From the NCBI GenBank assembly GCA_023446735.1, contig JAEXPQ010000167.1, positions 1 to 24,967 of the forward strand: 24,967 nt of DNA, written 5' to 3'. Positions within the stretch are counted from its first letter, which is position 1; each line of letters starts with the position of its first letter. The translations under genes and the position numbers were made by a program. Of the stretch, positions 6,842-13,463 are shown one piece after another. This DNA comes from Verrucomicrobiota bacterium (lineage in GTDB: Bacteria; Verrucomicrobiota; Verrucomicrobiia; Opitutales; Opitutaceae). The notes below the pieces were generated by a model. The model was not told the DNA's origin. It saw only the letters and a list, made by a program, of their open reading frames with translations, and did no database searches.

Positions 6842-8503
6842 TTACTCCACGGTGAACCACTGGACCTCGACGCGGCGGTTTTCGTCGCTGCTCGAGCTGA
6901 CGGGCTCCTCCCAACCGCGACCGATGACTTCGATGCGCTTCGGGTCGAGTTGGTACCGTTTCACCATCTCGACGCGCACCGACTCCGCGCGGTCCTTGCT
7001 GAGCTGCATCGCCTTCAGCGCCATCTGGCGGACGAAGGCGTCGCCGCCCTGTTTGCGGAATTCCTCGACCATGGCGTTGTCGACATGGCCGCGGAGCAGG
7101 ATCGTCGAGCCGGGGCTGACCTGGAGAAGCTGTTTGATCGAGCCGTAGTTCTTGTCGTTGTCGGCGTTGCTCTCGAGGTTGGCGGAGTTGGGCGCGAAGA
7201 AGAACCGGATGTTGCGCGTGAGCAGTGGATTCTGCTCGAGCGACGAGGCCGCGGCGGCGCGGATCGGCTGGATCTCCATCTTCTGCGCGGCGTAGGTGGC
7301 GCCGAGGGTGTCGAGCTTGAGGTCGAGGAAACGCTCGGCGGGCACGGAGTGGCTGGCGAACGCGCCGTAGGCGAAAATCGCGGACTGGTAGATGCCGGGG
7401 TAGCTGCCCGCGGCGTCGATCGCGCCGGAGAAGAACGCCTGGTTCTCGGGCCAGTTGCTGAAATGGATCTGGGCCAGCTCGGCGCGCGCCTGGTCGCGCG
7501 TCCACTTGAAGGCCTTGGCAACGAGGTCGAGCTGCGCCTCGGGGTTGGTGCGAACGAGGTCGTTGCCGTGGAGCAGGCCGTCGGCGAGGCCGGTGACGAT
7601 CTTCGGATTGGCCTGCGCGAAGGGTTTGTTCACGAGCAGTATGTCGGCGACGACGAGGAGATTGCGGTTGGTGGCGAGCGCGGCGGTCTTGCCGGCGGTG
7701 CGCTGGAGCACGTCCTGGATCTTCGAACCCCAGACGACGGCGCCGGCGAGCGGCGAACTGCCGGACTCGACGGCCGCGGCGAACGTGTCGCCGGCCTCGA
7801 ACGCGGTCTCGGCGTAGACGAGGTTGATGCGCTCGGGATCGGGGCGCTGGCCGGCGGCGAGGGCGACGCATTCGAGGCCCGCCTCCTGCGCGAGGTAGCG
7901 GATGAAGAAGTCGGCCTCGGTGAACTGCGCGGCCATGACCACACGGCCCTTGAGCTGGTTGATGCGCTTGATGTCGGCGGTGACGAGGAGGGCGTCGGAG
8001 CCGCGCGAGAAACCGATCTGCGCGGGCACGACGGCCTGGAGCGTCTTCGCGTAGACGGCGAGCACGTCGACCGTTGTGGCGGAGCCGCCGATACGGCCGG
8101 CGTTGAGGGCGTTCCAGCTCTCCTCCTCGCTGATCGTGATGCGGACCTTGAAGCCGTGCTTCTTGAAGAAATAGGAGTTCTCGGACGGCTCGAGACCGCC
8201 GTTGGCGGCGATGAGGCCCGCGTAGCCGGCGTACTCGGAGAGCTCGAGGTCGAAGGTATTGTCCTTCATCGGATAGAGCGCGGCCGGCGCGAGCGCGGGC
8301 ACCTCGGTGGCGGCCTCGATGCGGCCGTCGAGCTTGGCGAGATCGGTGGCGCTGCCGCGGGCGGCGGGCGTGGCGGCGGCCGCGGCCGAACCGGCGGCGG
8401 CTGTCGCGGGCGCGGACTTTTTCGGGTCGAGCCGGTCCCACCATTTCCAGATGCCGAGACCGACGAGGGCGAGGAACACGACGACGAAGAGGAACTTTTT
8501 CAT
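6842..8503 (-). CDS. Membrane-anchored solute-binding protein fused to OmpA peptidoglycan-binding domain
   Basis: A 553-residue envelope protein. Residues 1-22 are a signal-anchor helix (KKFLFVVVFLALVGLGIW) without a lipobox Cys, followed by an Ala-rich linker to about 50. Residues 75-400 read as a periplasmic solute-binding domain of the NMT1/TauA or phosphate-binding type: SYFFKKHGFKVRITI, GSATTVDVLAVYAKTLQAVVPAQIGFSRGSDALLV, and RNLLVVADILLVNKPFAQANP. Residues 430-553 form an OmpA/MotB C-terminal domain: IRFFFAPNSANLE, LLRGHVDNA, KDRAESVRVEMVKRYQLDP, RIEVIGRGWEEP and NRRVEVQW. Such a protein would bind a ligand in the periplasm while holding peptidoglycan. No ABC permease or ATPase is next to it, so it is more likely a sensor or structural part than a transporter component. 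It is the first gene of the minus-strand PspA series. Confidence 0.88.
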   Translation of the reverse strand: MKKFLFVVVFLALVGLGIWKWWDRLDPKKSAPATAAAGSAAAAATPAARGSATDLAKLDGRIEAATEVPALAPAALYPMKDNTFDLELSEYAGYAGLIAANGGLEPSENSYFFKKHGFKVRITISEEESWNALNAGRIGGSATTVDVLAVYAKTLQAVVPAQIGFSRGSDALLVTADIKRINQLKGRVVMAAQFTEADFFIRYLAQEAGLECVALAAGQRPDPERINLVYAETAFEAGDTFAAAVESGSSPLAGAVVWGSKIQDVLQRTAGKTAALATNRNLLVVADILLVNKPFAQANPKIVTGLADGLLHGNDLVRTNPEAQLDLVAKAFKWTRDQARAELAQIHFSNWPENQAFFSGAIDAAGSYPGIYQSAIFAYGAFASHSVPAERFLDLKLDTLGATYAAQKMEIQPIRAAAASSLEQNPLLTRNIRFFFAPNSANLESNADNDKNYGSIKQLLQVSPGSTILLRGHVDNAMVEEFRKQGGDAFVRQMALKAMQLSKDRAESVRVEMVKRYQLDPKRIEVIGRGWEEPVSSSSDENRRVEVQWFTVE

Positions 8504-8686
8504 GGGAAGGAAGACGGCAGTCAGGGTTGCGCCGCAGGTGCGGCCGAGTCGGGAAACGCCCGCGATGCTGCGGTTTCAGGCGCGAGGCTCAACAAGAACC
8601 GGCCGCCGCACCCGTGGAACGGAGACGGGAGTTTGTAGGGTGGCTGGCCGGGGGCCCGGGGGGGGCGTGTTGCCGGGGGCGGGGTG

Positions 8687-8710
8687 GACGGCGTTGCCCC
8701 CAACGCCGTC
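8687..8710. repeat. Perfect 10-bp hairpin in the divergent spacer
   Basis: GACGGCGTTG and CAACGCCGTC form a perfect 10-bp stem with a CCCC loop. It lies in the 362-base gap (8504-8865) between the divergent SBP-OmpA and MBL-hydrolase genes. The rest of the gap is GC-rich with G-runs (8648-8685, 8752-8794) and no convincing gene. No T-run follows on either strand, so it is not a standard terminator. Confidence 0.6.
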
Positions 8711-8794
8711 GTGGGTGTGGAGCGGAACGGGCGGCGTGAGGGAAGCACCTGCGGCGGGGGGACTTTCGGCGGCTGGTGCGGGCGGGGGCGGCGG

Positions 8795-8815
8795 CCCGCT
8801 TGGGGGGCAAGCGGG
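8795..8815. repeat. Perfect 8-bp hairpin before the MBL-hydrolase gene
   Basis: CCCGCTTG and CAAGCGGG pair perfectly around a GGGGG loop, ending 50 bases upstream of the hydrolase start. Like the hairpin at 8687, it has the look of a dispersed palindromic element. It would lie within or close to the leader of the downstream gene. Confidence 0.5.
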
Positions 8816-8865
8816 TCCGCCTACCGGCGGTTGCGGCGGTGGGGCGCGCGGATAAAACCGTCGGC

Positions 8866-9798
8866 ATGAATCGCCGTGCCTTCCTGGTCCGCTCCTCCCT
8901 CGTCGCTGCGGTCGGGCTGCTGCCCGGCCACCGGCTCTCTGCCCAGAGTCCCATTCCGGCGTCACCGGCCTCGGTGCCCACGCCCCGGGTGGAGTTCGTG
9001 CCGCTGCGCGGTTCGGTCGGGCTCGCGACGGGCCGCGGCGGCACGATCGGTTGGTTGGCGGATGCGAGCACTCTGGTGGTGGTGGATGCCCAGTTTCCGG
9101 ACACGGCCGCGGCGTTTGTCGAAGGGTTGCCCGGGCGCGCGGGGCGGCGGTTCGATCACCTGCTCAACACGCACCACCACGGCGATCACACGGGCGGCAA
9201 CAGCGTGTTCCGGCCGATCGCCGGCTCGCTCGTGGCGCACGCGAACGTGCCCGCGCTCCAGCGTGGTCGCGCGAAGGTGCCGGAGAACGAAGTGGTGGCG
9301 GACACGACGTTCACCGACCAATGGCGGCGCGACTTCGGCAGCGAAGTGGTCGCCGCGCGGTACTTCGGACCGGCGCACACGAAGGGCGACATCGCAGTGC
9401 ATTTCGAGAAGGCGAACGTCGTGCATGTCGGCGACCTCGTCTTCAACCGGCTCTATCCCGTGATCGACCGGCCGGGCGGCGCGAGCATCGCCGGCTGGAT
9501 CGGTGTGTTGGAGACGCTGGTGAAGACTTACCCGGCGGATGCGGTCTATATCTTTGGCCACGGCAACCCGAAGTTCGGCGTGTCCGGGACGGCGGCCGAT
9601 CTCGGGGCGATGCGCGATTTCCTCACGGCGTTGCTGGATCATGTGCAACGCGCGATGGGCGCTGGCGTGCCGCGCGAGGAGTTGGTGAAGCTGCAGGAGT
9701 TGCCCGGTTTCCCGGACTATGCACCGGCGGCGGGCGCGACCAGTCGACTACCGGCGAACCTCGGCGTGGCCTACGACGAACTCACGACGGGAAATTGA
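8866..9798 (+). CDS. Tat-exported metallo-beta-lactamase-fold hydrolase
   Basis: A 310-residue protein starting MNRRAFLVRSSLVAAVGLLPGH, a twin-arginine (RRxFL) signal with a likely cleavage near residue 26 (SAQ), so it would be folded in the cytoplasm and exported to the periplasm. The metallo-beta-lactamase-fold metal site is complete: H103, H105, D107 and H108 in NTHHHGDHTGG, H171 in GPAHTKGD, D190 in VHVGDLVF and H232 in IFGHGNP. This pattern fits the beta-lactamase-like/glyoxalase-II superfamily rather than a true beta-lactamase; the substrate is unknown. The ATG at 8866 is chosen because the Tat signal starts exactly there; upstream reading is GC-rich hairpin DNA. It stands alone on the plus strand, convergent with the DUF4097 gene. 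Confidence 0.9.
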   Translation: MNRRAFLVRSSLVAAVGLLPGHRLSAQSPIPASPASVPTPRVEFVPLRGSVGLATGRGGTIGWLADASTLVVVDAQFPDTAAAFVEGLPGRAGRRFDHLLNTHHHGDHTGGNSVFRPIAGSLVAHANVPALQRGRAKVPENEVVADTTFTDQWRRDFGSEVVAARYFGPAHTKGDIAVHFEKANVVHVGDLVFNRLYPVIDRPGGASIAGWIGVLETLVKTYPADAVYIFGHGNPKFGVSGTAADLGAMRDFLTALLDHVQRAMGAGVPREELVKLQELPGFPDYAPAAGATSRLPANLGVAYDELTTGN

Positions 9799-9821
9799 AG
9801 CGGCGTGCCGGGCGTGGCCCC

Positions 9822-9847
9822 AAAAAAGGCGCCCTTGGGCGGGCGCC
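9822..9847 (-). terminator. Rho-independent terminator of the sigma/anti-sigma/DUF4097 operon
   Basis: The stem 9828-9834 (GGCGCCC) pairs perfectly with 9841-9847 around a 6-base loop. Six A residues (9822-9827) on the plus strand give a U6 tail on the minus strand. It lies 29 bases after the DUF4097 stop and only 24 bases after the convergent hydrolase stop. Confidence 0.85.
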
Positions 9848-9875
9848 TGTCACTGATGATTGGATGCGATCGGAC

Positions 9876-10922
9876 CTACTTCGCTTCCCGGATCTGGATT
9901 TCGCCGCTCATGGTCGTGGCGCGAATCTCGACTCCGCCGCCGTTGAGTGAGCCGGTCACGACCTGGCCGCCGAAGGCTGGGAACGTGGGGACATGCGGGA
10001 GGGCGGGCGGCCGCGGCGCGCCTGGTGCCGACGGCGGCTGGGGCGCGGCCGGGGGCTGTTCCGCGGATCCGGCTTCGACCGGGGCCTTGGAGGTGCCGTA
10101 GGGAGCCGGACGGGCCCCGCCCATCGCTTCACGGGCGATGCCGTGCGCCATCTCGATGGCCACTCCGGCCGCCTCAAGGCCGGCGCGGAGCCCGCCCATG
10201 CCCGGGAATTCGCCCGGGGCCGCGGCCTCGGATTTCGTGACGAAGGTCTTTTCGTCGAATTCGGTCGCGACGGTGCCGTTCTGGGCCCGGAGCCGGAAGC
10301 TGGCCTTGGCGGCGGCGGGTACGCGGAGCACGATCTTCCCGTTCATCGAGGAGAACGAGTGCGACTTCCCCTCGGCCAGGGCCGAGTATCGGGCCGAGAT
10401 TTCGCCGTTCATCGTGTCGACGGCGACGCCGCCGCCGATGTTGTCGAGGGTGACGGCGCCGTTGAGGTTGCTGATCTCGATATCACCGGTGATGTCACGC
10501 ACCGTCGCGCTGCCGTTGATGGCGACCTTCACGATCACCGCGGTGTCGCGGGGGACCGTGACCGCGAAGTCGCCGCCGCCGGAGAAGAGCGAGCCGGAGT
10601 CCTGGGTCAGGTGGACGACGTTGTCGCGCTCGGTGAGATTGAAGGCGTTGGCGGCCGCGATGACCCGCAGGCCGTCGTCGCGGCGGGTGTCCTTCCGCAC
10701 GGCGTCGGTGCTGGAGCGCACCGTGACTTCGGATACGTCGGCGCCGAGGACGGAGACCTGGCCGTTCATGGCCTCGATGCGGATCGTGCGGGGGGCGTTG
10801 GGGCGGCTGAAGGCGATCGAGGCGGTGTTGGCGCCGTTCTCTTCGCCGTGCGACACCGGGACGGTGGCGGCGATCGCGAGCAACAACGCCGCGCGGAGGT
10901 GGAGGAGGGGGATGGATTTCAT
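9876..10922 (-). CDS. Exported DUF4097-type (toastrack-like) beta-repeat protein
   Basis: A 348-residue protein with an N-terminal signal peptide (about 1-26, LLHLRAALLLAIAATVPVSHG). The body is a run of short beta units, each with a conserved N-G turn: AMNGQVSV, AINGSATV, NLNGAVTL, TMNGEISA, SMNGKIVL, AQNGTVAT, SLNGGGVE and TMSGEIQI. This is the pattern of DUF4097/'putative adhesin' domains, right-handed repeat folds often coded next to ECF or Psp-type envelope-stress genes. A Pro/Ala-rich insert (about 265-310) separates the last two units from the rest. It is the third gene of an operon with the anti-sigma and sigma genes (38-base gap upstream). Start ATG is at 10920-10922. The role is unknown; it may be a periplasmic output or sensor of the sigma system. 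Confidence 0.85.
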   Translation of the reverse strand: MKSIPLLHLRAALLLAIAATVPVSHGEENGANTASIAFSRPNAPRTIRIEAMNGQVSVLGADVSEVTVRSSTDAVRKDTRRDDGLRVIAAANAFNLTERDNVVHLTQDSGSLFSGGGDFAVTVPRDTAVIVKVAINGSATVRDITGDIEISNLNGAVTLDNIGGGVAVDTMNGEISARYSALAEGKSHSFSSMNGKIVLRVPAAAKASFRLRAQNGTVATEFDEKTFVTKSEAAAPGEFPGMGGLRAGLEAAGVAIEMAHGIAREAMGGARPAPYGTSKAPVEAGSAEQPPAAPQPPSAPGAPRPPALPHVPTFPAFGGQVVTGSLNGGGVEIRATTMSGEIQIREAK

Positions 10923-10960
10923 GGCGGAACTTTCGGGGGTGGAGAGGTGGTGGCGGCAGG

Positions 10961-11767
10961 TCACATGAGCTGGACGAGGCCGTTGGTGGCGGCCGCTCGG
11001 ACGGTGGAATTGACCGTGGGATCGTGGGCGAGGGTTTCGAACTGCGGCTGCGCCTCGGTGGCTTTGGCGGTCGCGAGGAAATCGATCATCGCCACCTGCA
11101 CGATGGGGGAGGTCTCGCGGGAGAGCGCGGCGAGCACCCCGGTGCGGACGGCGGGCGCGGCGGCGTGCGGATACAGCGACTCGAGCGCTGAGAGGCGGAC
11201 ATTGATGTTGGGATCCTGGGCCAAGGCGCCGAGGAGTCGCGCCAGGCCGGTGGCGCTCGCGGTGTCGATGGCGAGCACCGCCTGGACGCGGTCGGAGGCA
11301 GGTTGCCGGTCGAGGGCCGTGTAGGCGACGAGGCGGGTGACGGCGTCGACCTGGTGGCGCAGTGCGGCGAGGTCGGCGTCGCGTTCGCGACGCGTCTGGA
11401 CCAGCAGGGTGCCGGCGACGGCGCAGGCGGCGAGCAAGGCCGCGCCGGCGAGCTGGGCGAAGGGGTTGGCGGGAAGCCACTCGGCCCGGAGGCGGGCGAG
11501 GCCGCGACGGACTGGGCCGAATACGCCGGGCTCGCGCTGGGCGGCGAGGTGGGTGTCGAGCATCGCGTAGAAGTTGCGCCGCAGGTTCTCGGTCGGCACC
11601 GGGACGGGCAACCGGGCGAGGTGCCGGTCGAGCTCCTGGAAGTCGGCCCAGGCGCGCTGACACGTCAGGCAGGTGCGGAGGTGTTCGCGGAGGGCCTGGG
11701 CGCGGGCGGGTTCGAGCCGGCCGTCGCGGTGCTCGAGGAAGTCTTCCTGGAAGGAGTCGCAGCTCAT
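10961..11767 (-). CDS. Zinc-finger anti-sigma factor with C-terminal HEAT-like repeats
   Basis: A 268-residue membrane protein. The N-terminus has a ZAS/zf-HC2 zinc site: C3, H29, C33 and C36 (HLRTCLTC), typical of anti-sigma factors that hold ECF sigma factors in the cytoplasm. One transmembrane helix is at about 104-123 (AQLAGAALLAACAVAGTLLV). The outer part (about 150-268) has helical repeats with Asp/Pro turns (LGALAQDPNINVRLSALESL; ALSRETSPIVQVAMIDFL; ETLAHDPTVNSTVRAAATNGL), like HEAT repeats. It lies 49 bases after the sigma gene and 38 before the DUF4097 gene. The HEAT-like domain would lie on the periplasmic side and could sense an envelope signal. That role is inferred. Confidence 0.87.
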   Translation of the reverse strand: MSCDSFQEDFLEHRDGRLEPARAQALREHLRTCLTCQRAWADFQELDRHLARLPVPVPTENLRRNFYAMLDTHLAAQREPGVFGPVRRGLARLRAEWLPANPFAQLAGAALLAACAVAGTLLVQTRRERDADLAALRHQVDAVTRLVAYTALDRQPASDRVQAVLAIDTASATGLARLLGALAQDPNINVRLSALESLYPHAAAPAVRTGVLAALSRETSPIVQVAMIDFLATAKATEAQPQFETLAHDPTVNSTVRAAATNGLVQLM

Positions 11768-11816
11768 GGGCGGGAGGCGTTGCGGGTGGTGATGTTGGGC
11801 GGGCGCGGCGCGCGGA

Positions 11817-12389
11817 TCAGGCGGTCGGATTGCGGCGCAGGCGGAAATAGTGCTCGCGGAGTGCGTGGAAGGCGCGGTGGACCCGGACCTTCACGGCTCC
11901 GATGGTGGTGTCGAAGAGTCTGGCGATCTCCTCGTGGGAAAGCTCCTGGAAGCGCGCGAGCACGAGAAGTTCGCGTTGTTCGGTCGGAAGGGCGGTGAGG
12001 GCGCGATCGAGCAGGGCGAGGTCGTCGGCGGTGGCGACCCGGGATGCGGGCGAGGGCGTGTCGTCCGGGATGTCGTCCAATGGGGACGGTTCGGTGTTGG
12101 CGGTGGAGCCGAGGGGGCGCCCGCGGCGGGAGCCGAAATGGTCGGCCGCGACCTTGCGCGCCAAGTGGTAGATCCACGCGGAGAACTTTCCTTCGTCGCG
12201 GTAGGTGTGGCGGTATTTGAGGATGCGGTAGAAGACCATCTGCACGAGGTCTTCGCTGGCGTTGCGATCGCGGGTCAGATGGACGAAGAAGCCGTAGAGC
12301 GCGCGGTGGTGCCGTTCGAAAAGGTCGCCGAGCCGACGCAGTTCGCCGGCGCGGACAGCGAGCATCAGATCATGGTCGGAGGGTTCCAT
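11817..12389 (-). CDS. ECF-type RNA polymerase sigma factor
   Basis: A 190-residue sigma-70 family protein of the extracytoplasmic-function group. Region 2 spans about 7-80 (LFERHHRALYGFFVHLTRD, SEDLVQMVFYRILKYR, FSAWIYHLARKVAADHF). A linker of about 40 residues rich in Pro/Asp follows, then region 4 at about 125-180 (ALTALPTEQRELLVLARFQ, LSHEEIARLF, GAVKVRVHRAFHALRE, the helix-turn-helix). It is co-directional with a zinc-finger anti-sigma gene 49 bases downstream. I start at ATG 12387-12389; a GTG at 12456-12458 would add 23 residues that look unlike a sigma N-terminus. A TGTAACC motif upstream suggests self-activation. Confidence 0.92.
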   Translation of the reverse strand: MEPSDHDLMLAVRAGELRRLGDLFERHHRALYGFFVHLTRDRNASEDLVQMVFYRILKYRHTYRDEGKFSAWIYHLARKVAADHFGSRRGRPLGSTANTEPSPLDDIPDDTPSPASRVATADDLALLDRALTALPTEQRELLVLARFQELSHEEIARLFDTTIGAVKVRVHRAFHALREHYFRLRRNPTA

Positions 12390-12507
12390 GCGGTCGGCCT
12401 GCAACGGAGGCTCGGCGGTTTTCCCGGAGGAGATGGTGCTGGCGGTGGCGGCGATCACGGTTGGCGGACGGCATGATGGTGCGTCGTCCGGGAAAACCGG
12501 GAGCGGT

Positions 12508-12520
12508 GGAAAAGGTTACA
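12508..12520 (-). promoter_or_regulatory. Candidate ECF-type -35 element of the sigma operon
   Basis: The minus strand reads TGTAACCTTTTCC here, 119 bases before the sigma ATG. An AAC core in this setting resembles the -35 element of promoters read by ECF sigma factors. I cannot fix the -10: CGGACGACG (12482-12490) is too far for ideal spacing. This is a hint of autoregulation only. Confidence 0.35.
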
Positions 12521-12563
12521 GGGTTTCGCGCGGGCGCCGCGCATGGCGGCGCTGTGCGGCCCG

Positions 12564-13328
12564 TCACGGCGGCGTGGTGAGCCGGCGGAGGTTGTCGCAG
12601 ACGATGGCGGCGGCGACGGCGGCGTTGAGCGATTCGGCCCGGCCGAATGACGGGATGGTGATGCGCTGGGTGAGCGCCGCCTTCACGCCGGCGGAAAGCC
12701 CGCGCCCCTCGCTGCCGACGACGACGATGGCGGCGGCCGGCGCGGCGAGCGTGTGCACCGCGGCGCCGTCGAGGTCCATGCCCAACACCGGGACGCCGGC
12801 GGCCGCGAGCACGGCGGGCAGATCCACGCGGTGGATCTCGGCGCGGGCGAGCGAGCCCTTGCTGGCGTTGACGACCTTCTGGGAAAACGGGTCGGCGCAG
12901 CCCTCGCCGAGCAGCACGCGTTCGAAGCCGTACCAGTCGGCAATGCGCAGGATGGTGCCGACGTTGCCCGGGTCCTGCACGGCATCGAGGGCGAGGGTGA
13001 AGCCGACGCGCAGTTGCGCGGGATCGAGCGGCTTGGCGGCGGGGCGGGCGAGGACCGCAAGGATCGACGACGGCGAGGGGAGGTGGCTGATGCGCGCCAT
13101 CTCCGTCTCCGTCGTCTGGTGGAACGTGTAGGGATGTTCGTGCGCGGAGACGTCGCGTTTCCAGCCGACCCAGTCGGACGTGACGTAGAGGTCGCCGGAG
13201 AACCGGCCGAAATCGACGAACTCGCGCACGGCCTTGTCGCCCTCGACGAGGAAGACGCCTTCGTCGCGGCGGAAACGTTCGTCGTCGCGCAGGCGTTGGA
13301 GGCGTTTGATCTCGGCGGCGGAGAGCAT
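12564..13328 (-). CDS. TrmH/SpoU-family RNA 2'-O-methyltransferase
   Basis: A 254-residue SPOUT-class enzyme that transfers methyl from S-adenosylmethionine to a ribose 2'-OH in rRNA or tRNA. The N-terminal part (about 1-95) is a substrate-binding domain starting with IKRLQRLRDDERFRRDEGVFLVEG, the SpoU_sub_bind pattern. The catalytic trefoil-knot domain shows motif 1, DAVQDPGNVGTILRIADWYG (R128 catalytic), motif 2, VVGSEGRGLS (E207), and motif 3, IPSFGRAESLNAAVAAAI. All three are intact. The target nucleotide cannot be told from sequence. Start ATG is at 13326-13328. It is transcribed alone, with the sigma operon 174 bases downstream and a divergent beta-barrel gene upstream. Confidence 0.92.
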   Translation of the reverse strand: MLSAAEIKRLQRLRDDERFRRDEGVFLVEGDKAVREFVDFGRFSGDLYVTSDWVGWKRDVSAHEHPYTFHQTTETEMARISHLPSPSSILAVLARPAAKPLDPAQLRVGFTLALDAVQDPGNVGTILRIADWYGFERVLLGEGCADPFSQKVVNASKGSLARAEIHRVDLPAVLAAAGVPVLGMDLDGAAVHTLAAPAAAIVVVGSEGRGLSAGVKAALTQRITIPSFGRAESLNAAVAAAIVCDNLRRLTTPP

Positions 13329-13382
13329 CGTCGCCAGCGAAACGGGATGGCGTTCCGGACGCGAGCCGTTACCAAGGGCTGT

Positions 13383-13403
13383 GGCGTCGGGACTGGCGAC
13401 GCC
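13383..13403. repeat. Perfect 7-bp hairpin in the spacer between trmH-like and beta-barrel genes
   Basis: GGCGTCG and CGACGCC pair perfectly around a 7-base loop in the 135-base divergent spacer. It is similar in style to the hairpin at 8687 (both are CGACGCC/GACGGCG-rich). It could be a member of the same dispersed palindrome class or a chance GC-rich match. Confidence 0.35.
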
Positions 13404-13463
13404 GCCTCACGCCTCGTCCCCGGAGGTGCAGGGGCTGGATGGAGCACAACATTTCCGACTTCG

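Noticed and set aside
6540..8444. A 634-codon Arg/Pro-rich open frame on the same strand as the SBP-OmpA gene.
   Set aside because: Out-of-frame shadow of the SBP-OmpA gene; composition is that of translated GC-rich DNA and there is no recognisable motif.
6950..8638. A 562-codon plus-strand frame antisense to SBP-OmpA, rich in Gly/Val/Glu.
   Set aside because: Antisense shadow; it runs into the non-coding spacer and has no domain.
8641..8820. CRISPR array or tandem repeats in the GC-rich spacer.
   Set aside because: The repeated look comes from G-runs and two separate palindromes; there are no regularly spaced identical units.
8866..9798. A true beta-lactamase resistance gene.
   Set aside because: The metal site is that of the wider metallo-beta-lactamase fold, the spacing of later ligands and Tat signal do not single out antibiotic hydrolysis, and no resistance context is present.
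9876..11663. Extending the DUF4097 gene upstream to a 595-residue protein.
   Set aside because: The extra N-terminal part is an out-of-frame Arg/Pro-rich reading of the anti-sigma gene. A signal peptide follows the ATG at 10922.
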